Positions 1-7,582 of a stretch of DNA of 64,000 nt are shown in pieces. Position 1 is the stretch's first letter; each line of letters begins with the position of its first letter. The notes under the pieces are model-generated. The model worked only from the letters and a program-made list of their open reading frames with translations, ran no database searches and was not told the origin of the DNA. The translations under genes were made by a program, and so were the position numbers. This stretch comes from Taklimakanibacter sp049323275 (GTDB lineage: Bacteria; Pseudomonadota; Alphaproteobacteria; Rhizobiales; Aestuariivirgaceae): the NCBI GenBank assembly GCA_049323275.1, contig JBMOOM010000120.1:147512-211511 (forward strand). The letters are read 5' to 3'.

Positions 1-195
1 TCGGGTGTCGGCCTGCTGCTCGCCATCGATCCCATCCTCGATATGGGCCGCACCGCGGTCAATGTGGCGGGACAGGCGCTGATCCCCGTCATCGTGTCGA
101 AACGCCGCGGCATTCTGGATCATTCGCAATATGACAGCTCGGGAGGCATAGAGACTCTGGATGCGGATGCGGCAACCGCCAAGGCTGCGGGATAG
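1..195 (+). CDS. C-terminus of DctA-type dicarboxylate:cation symporter (5' end outside window)
   Basis: The window opens inside an open frame that ends at a TAG at 193-195. The visible 64 residues contain the pattern DPILDMGRTAVNVAG, typical of the last transmembrane region of the DAACS family (Na+ or H+ coupled dicarboxylate/glutamate symporters), where the Asp, Arg-Thr and Asn-Val positions help bind the substrate carboxylates and the cation. A short polar cytoplasmic tail follows. Only the end is present, so the substrate (C4-dicarboxylate or glutamate) cannot be decided. A strong terminator lies just downstream and separates it from the convergent ilvE. Confidence 0.8.
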   Translation, partial: SGVGLLLAIDPILDMGRTAVNVAGQALIPVIVSKRRGILDHSQYDSSGGIETLDADAATAKAAG

Positions 196-202
196 GCTCA
201 GG

Positions 203-246
203 AAAACAAAAAACGCGCGGAAGATGCTTCCGCGCGCCGATTTTTT
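203..246. terminator. Bidirectional rho-independent terminator
   Basis: A perfect 10-bp inverted repeat, CGCGCGGAAG (214-223) and CTTCCGCGCG (227-236), with a 3-nt loop. It is followed on the plus strand by a run of six T (241-246) and preceded by an A-rich stretch (203-213), which gives a U tract for minus-strand transcripts. It can therefore stop both the symporter mRNA and the convergent ilvE mRNA. Confidence 0.9.
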
Positions 247-262
247 CTGCCGATGAAAGTGC

Positions 263-1150
263 TCAGGCCGCTTTCTTTTTCGGCTGCACCTCGTTGAGAT
301 AGTCGGTGCGCAATGTGCGGCTCACATCGCCGACCGTGAACTTGTAGGGGCCGATCTCGCCGACCGGCGTCACTTCGGCGGCGGTGCCGACGATGAAGCA
401 CTGTTCGAATCCGGCAAGCTCTTCCGGCATGATGGCGCGCTCGATCACCTTGATCTGGCGCTTCTGGGCGAGGCCGATGACGGTGCGCCGGGTGATGCCG
501 TCGAGGAAGCAGTCCGGTGTCGGCGTGTGGATTTCGCCATTCTTCACGAAAAAGATGTTGGCGCCGGTGCATTCGGCCACCTGGCCGCGCCAGTCGAGCA
601 TCATGGCATCGGCATAACCTTTGCGTTCGGCCTTATGCTTCGAGATAGTGCAGATCATGTAGAGGCCGACGGCCTTCGCCTTGGAGGGCGCGGTCATCGG
701 GTCGGGGCGGCGGAACTCCGCGATGTCGAGACGGATGCCCTTTTCGAGCTGCGCCGGATCGAAGTAGGACGGCCACTGCCAGATGGCGATGGCGACATTG
801 ATCTTGTTGCTCTGCCCCGAGACGCCCATCATCTCCGAGCCGCGCCAGGCGATCGGGCGGACATAAGCATCGGCGAAGCCCTGGCGCTTTAAGGTCTCGC
901 GGCTGGCGGCGTCGATCTCGGCGACGGTGAAGGGAATCTTCATATCGAGCATTTCGGCCGAATCGAACAGGCGCTGCGTGTGCTCGGTGAGCTTGAAAAT
1001 CTCGCCACCATAGGCACGCTCGCCCTCGAAGACGGCGCTGCCGTAATGCAGGCCATGGGTCAGTACATGGACCTTGGCATCCTTCCACGGCACGAATTCG
1101 CCATTCATCCAGATGACGCCTTCACGCTGGTCAAAAGGAACGATCGACAT
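263..1150 (-). CDS. ilvE: Branched-chain amino acid aminotransferase (class IV PLP)
   Basis: Transfers amino groups between glutamate and the keto acids of leucine, isoleucine and valine, the last step of their synthesis and first of their breakdown. The 295-residue protein has the fold-type IV layout: an N-terminal domain with WMNGEFVPW and HGLHYGSAVFEG, and a C-terminal PLP domain with TGANIFFVKNG and CFLDGITRRTVI. The PLP lysine is expected in the PSKAKAVGLYM segment. I start at the ATG at 1150 (MSIVPFDQ) because GGGAGT lies 7 nt upstream; an ATG at 1165 (MGVPAMSIV) has no visible ribosome-binding site. It is divergent from the MarR gene and ends at a strong terminator. Confidence 0.93.
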   Translation of the reverse strand: MSIVPFDQREGVIWMNGEFVPWKDAKVHVLTHGLHYGSAVFEGERAYGGEIFKLTEHTQRLFDSAEMLDMKIPFTVAEIDAASRETLKRQGFADAYVRPIAWRGSEMMGVSGQSNKINVAIAIWQWPSYFDPAQLEKGIRLDIAEFRRPDPMTAPSKAKAVGLYMICTISKHKAERKGYADAMMLDWRGQVAECTGANIFFVKNGEIHTPTPDCFLDGITRRTVIGLAQKRQIKVIERAIMPEELAGFEQCFIVGTAAEVTPVGEIGPYKFTVGDVSRTLRTDYLNEVQPKKKAA

Positions 1151-1249
1151 GGCTGGTACTCCCATTTATCCGGCTGCTCGGCATTTTTGCACGCAGCCTC
1201 GGTTCGGCCTATATGTCATCACGGCTGTCCGATTATTCGGCCCTGATGA

Positions 1250-1268
1250 CGCAACAAGGTTTCTTGCG
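1250..1268. promoter_or_regulatory. 19-bp palindrome, candidate MarR-type operator
   Basis: In the 158-bp divergent region between ilvE and the MarR gene lies CGCAACAAGGTTTCTTGCG. Seven of nine base pairs match around the centre, with 5-bp perfect outer arms (CGCAA and TTGCG). Length and symmetry suit a winged-helix MarR dimer. A second small palindrome, TTGT-A-ACAA, sits at 1280-1288, closer to the marR start. The assignment to the adjacent regulator is inference from position. Confidence 0.45.
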
Positions 1269-1308
1269 ATTGTGATGTCTTGTAACAAACTTCGGAAAAT
1301 ACGTCAAT

Positions 1309-1815
1309 ATGGCTGACATAATTTCTGAGCGCGATGTGGGCGACGAGGAAATCGTCAGCCTCATCGAACTCCTGTTCTTCGCCTATCGCGATTTTACCAG
1401 CGATCCCGATGCGATACTGGCTGAATGGAGTTTCGGGCGGGCGCATCATCGGGTCGTGCATTTTGTCGGCCGCAACCCTGGCATGACGGTGGCGCAGCTC
1501 TTGAGCATTCTCGGCATCACCAAGCAGAGCCTGGGACGGGTGCTGCGCGATCTCATCGAAAAGGACCTCGTCTATCAGCGGCCGGGCGACACCGACCGGC
1601 GGCAACGGCTTCTCTTCCTCACCCAGGAAGGGGAGGCGCTGCGCCTCAAGCTGATGGCGCCGCAGGCTGAGCGCATCATCCGCGCGCTCAACGAGGCGGG
1701 CGAGGAGGCTGAGCCCAATTATCGCAAGGTGCTCTACCATCTGATCAATCCGGAGAATCGCCGTCCGGTCAGCGAATGGCTCACCAGCCGCACCACACAG
1801 GCCAAACCGGAATGA
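1309..1815 (+). CDS. MarR-family regulator, PetP-like
   Basis: A 168-residue winged-helix protein. The helix-turn-helix lies around residues 60-85 (MTVAQLLSILGITKQSLGRVLRDL), followed by the wing RPGDTDRRQRLLFLTQEG, the standard MarR signature. It overlaps the response regulator gene downstream by 4 bp (ATGA), so the two are translationally coupled. In Rhodobacter capsulatus a MarR-like PetP is encoded with the response regulator PetR, which is needed for cytochrome bc1 (petABC) expression; this gene pair has the same order and overlap. That makes a PetP role plausible but unproven. petABC itself is about 33 kb away here. Confidence 0.85.
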   Translation: MADIISERDVGDEEIVSLIELLFFAYRDFTSDPDAILAEWSFGRAHHRVVHFVGRNPGMTVAQLLSILGITKQSLGRVLRDLIEKDLVYQRPGDTDRRQRLLFLTQEGEALRLKLMAPQAERIIRALNEAGEEAEPNYRKVLYHLINPENRRPVSEWLTSRTTQAKPE

Positions 1816-2495
1816 GCGAAGAGAAGCCGCATATTCTGGTGATCGACGATGATCGCCGCATCCGTGAGCTGCTGCAGTCCTATCTGGCGGACAACGGTTT
1901 CCGCGTCAGCGTTGCGCCCACGGCGGCCGAGGCGCGCGAGAAGATGCGTGGTCTGGCATTCGACCTCCTTATCCTCGATGTGATGATGCCGGGCGAGAGC
2001 GGCACCGCCCTGGCGCAGTCGCTGCGCGGCGCCAAGGAACGAATTCCGATCCTGATGTTGTCGGCGCTTTCCGAGATCGAGGATCGTATCAACGGTCTGA
2101 TGGCGGGCAGCGACGACTATCTGCCGAAGCCGTTCGAGCCGCGCGAGCTCCTGCTAAGGGTGCAGAACCTGCTGCGCCGGTCTTCGCCGCCGGTCGATCA
2201 GCGGGTCGATGTGCGCTTCGGCGCCTGTCAGTTCAACATGACGAGGGGAGAGCTCCGGCGCCATGGTGAGCTCGTCAAGCTGACGACGCGCGAGCGCGAG
2301 CTGCTGCGGCTGTTCGTGCAGAATGCCGGCCAACCGGTCACCCGCGGCGATCTCTCGCCCGACGGAGCCGAGGACAATGCCCGGACGGTCGATGTGCAGA
2401 TCAACCGCCTGCGCCAGAAGATCGAGGAGGATCCGTCCAATCCGGTTTATCTGCAAACCGTGCGCGGGGCGGGCTATACTCTGCACATAGACTAG
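1812..2495 (+). CDS. OmpR-family response regulator, PetR-like
   Basis: A 227-residue two-domain regulator. The receiver domain starts with HILVIDDDRRIRE; the phosphoacceptor is Asp56 in LLILDVMMPGESG, with the conserved Thr/Ser and Lys in LMLSALSEIEDRI and DYLPKPFEPREL. The C-terminal OmpR winged helix includes VKLTTRERELLRLF and ARTVDVQINRLRQKIEEDP. The start at 1812 overlaps the MarR stop codon; an upstream in-frame ATG (1776) would lie deep inside marR and is unlikely. A kinase gene follows after 12 bp. By analogy with R. capsulatus PetR it may control respiratory chain genes; the sequence alone does not identify targets. Confidence 0.92.
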   Translation: MSEEKPHILVIDDDRRIRELLQSYLADNGFRVSVAPTAAEAREKMRGLAFDLLILDVMMPGESGTALAQSLRGAKERIPILMLSALSEIEDRINGLMAGSDDYLPKPFEPRELLLRVQNLLRRSSPPVDQRVDVRFGACQFNMTRGELRRHGELVKLTTRERELLRLFVQNAGQPVTRGDLSPDGAEDNARTVDVQINRLRQKIEEDPSNPVYLQTVRGAGYTLHID

Positions 2496-2507
2496 CAGGA
2501 TCACCGC

Positions 2508-3884
2508 ATGACCGCCGTCACCGAGACAGATCCGAAGAGCGAGAAGCCGACGCTCTACTGGCGATTCAACCGGTTTCTCGAGCGTTATCTGCCGGCCGGT
2601 CTTTATCAGCGCTCGCTCATCATCGTGGTGGCGCCCATCGTGCTTTTGCAGAGCATCATGGTGGGCATCATTCTCGATCGCCATTGGGACAATGTGACGA
2701 GGGTGCTCGCCCGTTCGCTGGCGCGCGATATCTCGCTGGTCATCGAGCTCTATGGCAAGACGGAGAAAACGCCCGCGGCGGTCGCCGCCTTCACCGAGAT
2801 GGTGAACAAGCGCCTGCGCCTGAGGCTCGAGATCGAGAACGATGCTTCTTTGCCGCCGCCGAAGCCGGCGCCCTGGCTGTCGATCGTCGATACGCGCCTG
2901 AGCCGTTACCTCGATCACGAGGGGCTGCCGGCCTGGATCGACAGCACCAGCTATCCCGGCTATGTCGAAATCCGCGTCGAGCCGGAGAAGGGAACCATTT
3001 TCCGGTTCCTGCCCAATGACGAACGGGCCTTCGCGGCCAATACCAATTCGCTGCTGATGTGGATGCTGGTCTCGTCGCTGGTGCTGCTCGCCATCGCCAT
3101 CGTCTTCATGCGCAAGCAGATCAAACCCATCCTCGAACTCGCCCATGCGGCGAGGAGCTTCGGCCTAGGCCATGATGTCAGCCAGTTCACGCCGCGCGGC
3201 GCCACCGAAGTGCGTCAGGCGGCGCAAGCCTTCCTCAATATGAAAGACCGGATCGAGCGCCATGTCGAGCAGCGCACGGCGATGCTGGCCGGCGTAAGCC
3301 ACGATCTGCGCACCATTCTCACCCGCTTCAAGCTCGAGCTCGCATTCCTTGGCGATGACGCCAAGGTGAAGGCGCTCAAGGGCGACGTCGAAGAGATGCA
3401 GACGATGCTCGAGGCCTATATGAACTTCGCCCGGGGCGCCGGCGGCGAAAAGGCCGAGCCCAGCGATATCGCCCAGATGGTGGCCGGCGCGGTCAAGAGC
3501 GGCTCCAGGCCGAATTCACAGGTGAAGATCGACGTGGCGCCCGATCTGGTCGCCAAGGTCAAGCCCAACGCCTTCCGGCGGCTCGTGCTCAATCTGATCG
3601 CCAATGCGGCGCGCTATGGTCAGGAGATCGCGGTCAAGGCGAAGGTGAAGGGGAGCCGGCTCTTCATCACCGTCGACGACAACGGGCCCGGCATTCCGGC
3701 CAATATGCGCGAGGACGTGTTCCGGCCATTCTTCCGGCTCGACGAGGCGCGCAATCAGGACGAGCCGGGAACCGGATTGGGCCTGTCGATCGCCCGCGAC
3801 ATCGCCCGCTCGCATGGCGGCGACATCACGCTCGAGGACAGTCCGCTCGGCGGCCTCAGGGCCGTGGTGAAGATTCCGGTCTGA
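2508..3884 (+). CDS. Membrane sensor histidine kinase (EnvZ-like)
   Basis: 458 residues. Two transmembrane helices (about 36-58 and 180-201) flank a periplasmic sensor of about 120 residues, followed by HAMP, a dimerisation/phosphoacceptor domain with His265 in VSHDLRTILTRF, and an HATPase domain with N box (LVLNLIANAARYG), G1 (DNGPGIP), F box (FRPFFRLDEARN) and G2 (GTGLGLSIARDIA). The residue after HDLRT is Ile rather than the usual Pro. It lies 12 bp after the response regulator and is its expected partner. What it senses is unknown. Confidence 0.93.
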   Translation: MTAVTETDPKSEKPTLYWRFNRFLERYLPAGLYQRSLIIVVAPIVLLQSIMVGIILDRHWDNVTRVLARSLARDISLVIELYGKTEKTPAAVAAFTEMVNKRLRLRLEIENDASLPPPKPAPWLSIVDTRLSRYLDHEGLPAWIDSTSYPGYVEIRVEPEKGTIFRFLPNDERAFAANTNSLLMWMLVSSLVLLAIAIVFMRKQIKPILELAHAARSFGLGHDVSQFTPRGATEVRQAAQAFLNMKDRIERHVEQRTAMLAGVSHDLRTILTRFKLELAFLGDDAKVKALKGDVEEMQTMLEAYMNFARGAGGEKAEPSDIAQMVAGAVKSGSRPNSQVKIDVAPDLVAKVKPNAFRRLVLNLIANAARYGQEIAVKAKVKGSRLFITVDDNGPGIPANMREDVFRPFFRLDEARNQDEPGTGLGLSIARDIARSHGGDITLEDSPLGGLRAVVKIPV

Positions 3885-3916
3885 TCAGCGCGCCGGTCTG
3901 ATGAGTGTGCGCAGAA

Positions 3917-4408
3917 TCAAGGCGATAGAGCGCTCTTGCGCTGGACCATAACCTTGCCGTCGAAGGCGAAGACCAGCTCGCCGTTCTGATTGAAGCCTTC
4001 GCTGTGCTTGGTGGCGAGGCCCCAGCGCGGCCGTGACGCCATTTCGCGCTTGGCGGTGATCTCCATCCAATAGGTGATCGTGTCGCCCGGATAGACCGGC
4101 TTGATCCATTTGAGATTGGTGACGCCCGGCGAGGGGCCGTGCTCGGGCAGCACGTCGCCGCGGACGATCCGCGCCTTGCGGGCGGTGTCGTCGGCCTCGA
4201 CATAACAGCGCATCCAGCCGGAGGCGGTGTGCCAGCCGGAGGCGGCGAGGCGGCCGAAATGGCTCTCCGCGGCCGCCCCGTCGTCGATGTGAAAGACCTG
4301 CGGATCGTAGGCCCGGGCGAAGCGCAGGACCGCCTCGCGCGTGAAGTGATAAGAGCCGAGCCGCCATTTCTGGCCGATCTCGGCTTCCTCGAAATAAAGT
4401 CCCATCAT
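3917..4408 (-). CDS. MaoC-family hot-dog dehydratase (second of pair)
   Basis: 163 residues with the single hot-dog MaoC domain. The segment FARAYDPQVFHIDDGAA carries the Asp and His spaced as in the catalytic pair of R-specific enoyl-CoA hydratases, and SGWHTASGWMRCY forms the central hot-dog helix. The start (ATGATG at 4408) overlaps the stop of the upstream MaoC gene by 4 bp (ATGA), indicating coupled translation. The longer reading with about 90 extra N-terminal residues is a frame shadow of the neighbour. The two proteins may form a heteromer. The true acyl-CoA substrate is unknown. Confidence 0.85.
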   Translation of the reverse strand: MMGLYFEEAEIGQKWRLGSYHFTREAVLRFARAYDPQVFHIDDGAAAESHFGRLAASGWHTASGWMRCYVEADDTARKARIVRGDVLPEHGPSPGVTNLKWIKPVYPGDTITYWMEITAKREMASRPRWGLATKHSEGFNQNGELVFAFDGKVMVQRKSALSP

Positions 4409-4857
4409 GGCGCGCGCACCTTGATCAGATTGACGCCGGTCATGTCGACCTTCGCCTCGCCCTTGGTTGAGAGGGCCTCCCAACGCATGGTGACGAGCCC
4501 CATTTCCGGGCGGCTTTTGGATTGGCGCTTGGACAGCACCGTCATCCGCCCGCGCAAGGTCTCGCCCGCATAGACGGGCTTCAGCCATTTGATCTCGTCG
4601 AGGCCGGGCGAGCCCATGCCGGCCGTGCGCGCGAGATACCCGTCGACCATCATGCGCATGAGCATGCCGCAACTGTGCCAGCCCGATGCGGAGAGCCCTC
4701 CGAGCACGGAAGACTTGGCCTTCTCCTCATCGAGATGGAAAAATTGCGGATCGAACTCGCGGGCGAAGGATTTGACCTCGTCGGCCGTCACGTCATAGGC
4801 GCCGAGATCCCAGCTCTCTCCGACGGTGAAGTCTTCAAAGTGGAGAAGATCGGACAT
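4405..4857 (-). CDS. MaoC-family hot-dog dehydratase (first of pair)
   Basis: 150 residues from the start MSDLLHFEDF. The MaoC motif is FAREFDPQFFHLDEEKAK, with Asp and His at the hydratase positions, followed by GGLSASGWHSCGMLMRM. Two in-frame upstream ATGs (4899, 4887) exist, but the start at 4857 has GAGG about 10 nt upstream and fits family length. The gene is the third in the run pth-ychF-maoC-maoC, an order common in Hyphomicrobiales. Its product is probably a cytosolic enoyl-CoA hydratase-like enzyme of lipid or polyhydroxyalkanoate metabolism; the exact reaction is not known. Confidence 0.85.
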   Translation of the reverse strand: MSDLLHFEDFTVGESWDLGAYDVTADEVKSFAREFDPQFFHLDEEKAKSSVLGGLSASGWHSCGMLMRMMVDGYLARTAGMGSPGLDEIKWLKPVYAGETLRGRMTVLSKRQSKSRPEMGLVTMRWEALSTKGEAKVDMTGVNLIKVRAP

Positions 4858-4928
4858 CGGTGGTGCCTCAAGTTGGCTTTTGCGCATCGGATCATCCAAA
4901 AAAAGTCTGCGGCTTTTTCGGTCCGACG

Positions 4929-6026
4929 CTAGTTCGCGAAGCGGAAATGCAGAACGTCGCCGTCCTGCACGATATATTCCTTGCCTTCGAGACGGAGCTT
5001 GCCGGCATCGCGCGCGCCCGCCTCGCCATTGAGGCCGACATAATCGTCATAGGCGATGGTTTCGGAGCGGATGAAGCCCTTCTCGAAATCGGTGTGGATG
5101 ACGCCGGCCGCCTGCGGCGCGCGGGTGCCCTTGGTGATGGTCCAGGCGCGCGCCTCCTTGGGGCCGACGGTGAAGTAGGTCACGAGATGGAGGAGCTCGT
5201 AGCCGGCGCGGATCACCCGGTTGAGGCCGGGCTCGGCAAGGCCGATCGTGTCGAGATAATCCTTCTGCTCGGCGAGCGGCAGGACCGCGATCTCACTTTC
5301 GATCTTGGCCGACACGACCACGGCTTCGGCGCCTTCTTCCTTGGCGCGCTGCATCACCTTGGCCGAGAATTCATTGCCCTTGTCGGCGGAAGCTTCCTCG
5401 ACATTGCAGACGTAAAGCACCGGCTTCGAGCTCAGGAGGCCCAGCATCTGGAAGCTCTTTTCCTCTTCGGGCTTGCGCTCGACGAGACGGGCGGGCTTGC
5501 CCTCCTGGAGCAGCACGAGCGCGCGCTTGACGAGATCGTATTGCTCCTTGGCTTCCTTGTCGCCGCCGCGCAGCTTTTTCTCGAGGTTGACGGCCCGTTT
5601 CTCCAGGCTGTCGAGATCGGCCAGCATCAGCTCGGTCTCGATCGTCTCGATATCGCGGATCGGATCGACGCCGCCTTCGACATGGGTGACGTCACCATCC
5701 TCGAAGCAGCGCACCACATGGGCGATGGCGTCGACCTCGCGGATGTTGGCGAGGAACTGGTTGCCGAGGCCTTCGCCCTTGGAGGCGCCGCGCACAAGGC
5801 CGGCGATATCGACGAAGGTCAGCCGTGTCGGGATGATCTGGCCGCTCTTGGCGATCGCCGCGAGACGCTCAAGGCGCGGATCGGGGACGCCGACATCGCC
5901 GACATTGGGCTCGATGGTGCAGAAGGGATAATTCGCCGCCTGCGCTGCCGCCGTCTGGGTGAGGGCATTGAACAGGGTCGACTTGCCGACATTCGGCAGA
6001 CCGACAATGCCGCATTTGAAACCCAT
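4929..6026 (-). CDS. ychF: Redox-responsive ATPase YchF (Obg-family)
   Basis: 365 residues, the usual length. The P-loop GLPNVGKST is at residues 9-17, the G3 region reads DIAGLVRGASKGEGLG, and the G4 region has NVEEA in place of the GTPase NKxD, as expected for the ATP-binding YchF subfamily. A coiled-coil insertion (about 130-190) and a C-terminal TGS domain follow. YchF associates with ribosomes and modulates stress responses. The ATG overlaps the pth stop by one base (TAATG), so the two genes are cotranslated. Confidence 0.96.
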   Translation of the reverse strand: MGFKCGIVGLPNVGKSTLFNALTQTAAAQAANYPFCTIEPNVGDVGVPDPRLERLAAIAKSGQIIPTRLTFVDIAGLVRGASKGEGLGNQFLANIREVDAIAHVVRCFEDGDVTHVEGGVDPIRDIETIETELMLADLDSLEKRAVNLEKKLRGGDKEAKEQYDLVKRALVLLQEGKPARLVERKPEEEKSFQMLGLLSSKPVLYVCNVEEASADKGNEFSAKVMQRAKEEGAEAVVVSAKIESEIAVLPLAEQKDYLDTIGLAEPGLNRVIRAGYELLHLVTYFTVGPKEARAWTITKGTRAPQAAGVIHTDFEKGFIRSETIAYDDYVGLNGEAGARDAGKLRLEGKEYIVQDGDVLHFRFAN

Positions 6027-6634
6027 TATTCCGTCTCCTTCTTGCCCGGCTTCGGTTTCTCCGGCTCGGGATTGAGTGCCAGATGCACTTTGTTCTGAAA
6101 AGTCGCGAAATCACGCTTGGCAAGCAGATCGGCATTGTCGGCCAGCGTCTCGATCAGCGGATCGAGCCACTGCCTGTCGGCCTTGCTGAAATCGCCCAGC
6201 ACGTGAACATGCGCCATGCCCTTGACGTCCAGCTTCCCGACGCCGAGGCGCACGCGGTGATAATCATTGCCGATATGGGCATCGATCGATCGTATGCCGT
6301 TGTTGCCGGCGCTGCCGCCACCGGTCTTCACCCGGACCTTGGCGGGAGGCAGGTCGATCTCGTCATGCAGCACCACGACATCGGCGGGCGTCAGGTTGTA
6401 GAAGCGCATCGCCTCGCCGACGGCGCGGCCGGATTCATTCATGTAAGTGAGCGGCTTGAGGACCAGGATGCGTTCGCCGGCGAGAATGCCTTCGGCGGTC
6501 TCCCCCTGGAAGCGCTTGCGCCATGCGCCGAAACCATGGCGGCGGACTATCGAGTCCACCGCCATGAAACCTATGTTGTGCCGGTTGCCGGCATATTTTG
6601 ACCCGGGATTGCCGAGCCCCACGAGAAGAAGCAT
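6026..6634 (-). CDS. pth: Peptidyl-tRNA hydrolase
   Basis: Recycles peptidyl-tRNAs that drop off the ribosome by cleaving the ester bond. The 202-residue protein contains the family motifs VGLGNPGSKYAGNRHNIGF (catalytic His and substrate-binding Asn), KPLTYMNESG and VVLHDEIDLPPAKVRVKTGGGSAGNNG. The C-terminus has a lysine/proline-rich tail (PEPEKPKPGKK). It sits 48 bp downstream of rplY and directly ahead of ychF, the usual translation-related cluster. Confidence 0.96.
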   Translation of the reverse strand: MLLLVGLGNPGSKYAGNRHNIGFMAVDSIVRRHGFGAWRKRFQGETAEGILAGERILVLKPLTYMNESGRAVGEAMRFYNLTPADVVVLHDEIDLPPAKVRVKTGGGSAGNNGIRSIDAHIGNDYHRVRLGVGKLDVKGMAHVHVLGDFSKADRQWLDPLIETLADNADLLAKRDFATFQNKVHLALNPEPEKPKPGKKETE

Positions 6635-6682
6635 CGCGCCCTCCTGAAACTCCCCGCAACCGGAGGCGCGGGGAGCGAAGGG

Positions 6683-7417
6683 TTACTTCTTCTTGTCGCC
6701 AGCCTTGGCGGCGGGCGCTGCCGCGGCGCCAGCCTTGGCGTCCTTGCCGGCGGCCGGAGCGGCACCCGGAGCAGCGGCGGGCGCTTTCTGGGCGGTTGCC
6801 GGAACTTCCGCGGCCGGCGCTTCGGCGGCAGCAGTTTCCTCTTCCTTGAGACCGGCCGGAGCGGCGATCGTCGCGATGGTGAAGTCACGCTCGCGGATGG
6901 CCGGGGTCACATTCTCAGGCAGCTTCACCGAGGAGATGTGGATCGACTGGCCGATCTCGAGGCCGGTGAGGTCGATCAGAATCTCGTCCGGAATGAAATC
7001 GGCCGGGCAGTAGAGATCGATCTCGTGGCGGACGATGTTCAGAACGCCGCCCTTCTTGATGCCGGGCGAGTCCATGTGGTTCTTGAAGTGGACCGGGACT
7101 TCGACATGTATGCGGGCGCCCTTGCCGAGGCGCAGGAAGTCCACATGGCTGATGAAGTCGCGCACCGGCTCGAACTGGATGTCGCGCGGAATGGCGCGCA
7201 CCACGGCTCCGTCGACTTCGAGGTCGACAAGGGTCGACATGAAGCGGCCGGTATTCACATGGGGCAGGAGCTCATTATAGGCGAAGGAGATATTCTGGGG
7301 CTCCTTCTTGTCGCCATAAACGACGCCGGGGATCAGACCTTCGCGACGGACAGCACGGGCGGCCCCCTTGCCGGCCCGGCCACGCGCCGTGGCCTTAAGC
7401 TTGATAATCTTGGACAT
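6683..7417 (-). CDS. rplY: 50S ribosomal protein L25/Ctc
   Basis: Binds 5S rRNA in the central protuberance of the large subunit. The 244-residue protein is the long Ctc/TL5 type: an N-terminal L25 domain (RGRAGKGAARAVRREGLIPGVVYG), a TL5-like C-terminal beta domain, then an Ala/Pro/Lys-rich tail of about 55 residues that is common in alphaproteobacterial L25. The start at 7417 has GGAG six bases upstream; an upstream TTG (7423) is less likely. A good sigma70-type promoter and a 5' hairpin precede it. Confidence 0.95.
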   Translation of the reverse strand: MSKIIKLKATARGRAGKGAARAVRREGLIPGVVYGDKKEPQNISFAYNELLPHVNTGRFMSTLVDLEVDGAVVRAIPRDIQFEPVRDFISHVDFLRLGKGARIHVEVPVHFKNHMDSPGIKKGGVLNIVRHEIDLYCPADFIPDEILIDLTGLEIGQSIHISSVKLPENVTPAIRERDFTIATIAAPAGLKEEETAAAEAPAAEVPATAQKAPAAAPGAAPAAGKDAKAGAAAAPAAKAGDKKK

Positions 7418-7442
7418 TCTCAACTCCGATTGAATATGGATT

Positions 7443-7479
7443 GCACGGACCTTCCTCCAGGGGTGACCGGCGTCCGTGC
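7443..7479 (-). promoter_or_regulatory. 5'-terminal hairpin in the rplY leader
   Basis: A perfect 8-bp inverted repeat: on the minus strand GCACGGAC, a 21-nt loop, then GTCCGTGC. With the promoter at 7487-7515 the predicted transcript starts near 7480, so this hairpin would be the very 5' end of the rplY mRNA. It may stabilise the message or be a regulatory site; function is not known. Confidence 0.45.
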
Positions 7480-7486
7480 GCGGGCG

Positions 7487-7515
7487 GATATACAGACTTA
7501 CCCTTCGAGACGCAA
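7487..7515 (-). promoter_or_regulatory. Sigma70-type promoter of rplY
   Basis: On the minus strand TTGCGT, 17 bp, TATATC. The spacing is optimal and the -10 element matches TATAAT at four of six positions. It lies 70 bp upstream of the rplY start codon in the intergenic region after prs. Confidence 0.6.
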
Positions 7516-7582
7516 CCCGGGGCGTGATTGGGATTAATATCCTTGACGCCCGGTCAGGCAGAGCCCGGCGGCGTCGGTCAAC

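Noticed and set aside
3876..3901. Direct repeat CCGGTCTGAT at the end of the kinase gene
   Set aside because: Short, partly coding and with no context that suggests function.
4860..6098. 412-codon frame opposite ychF
   Set aside because: Antisense shadow of ychF, which has full P-loop and TGS signatures.
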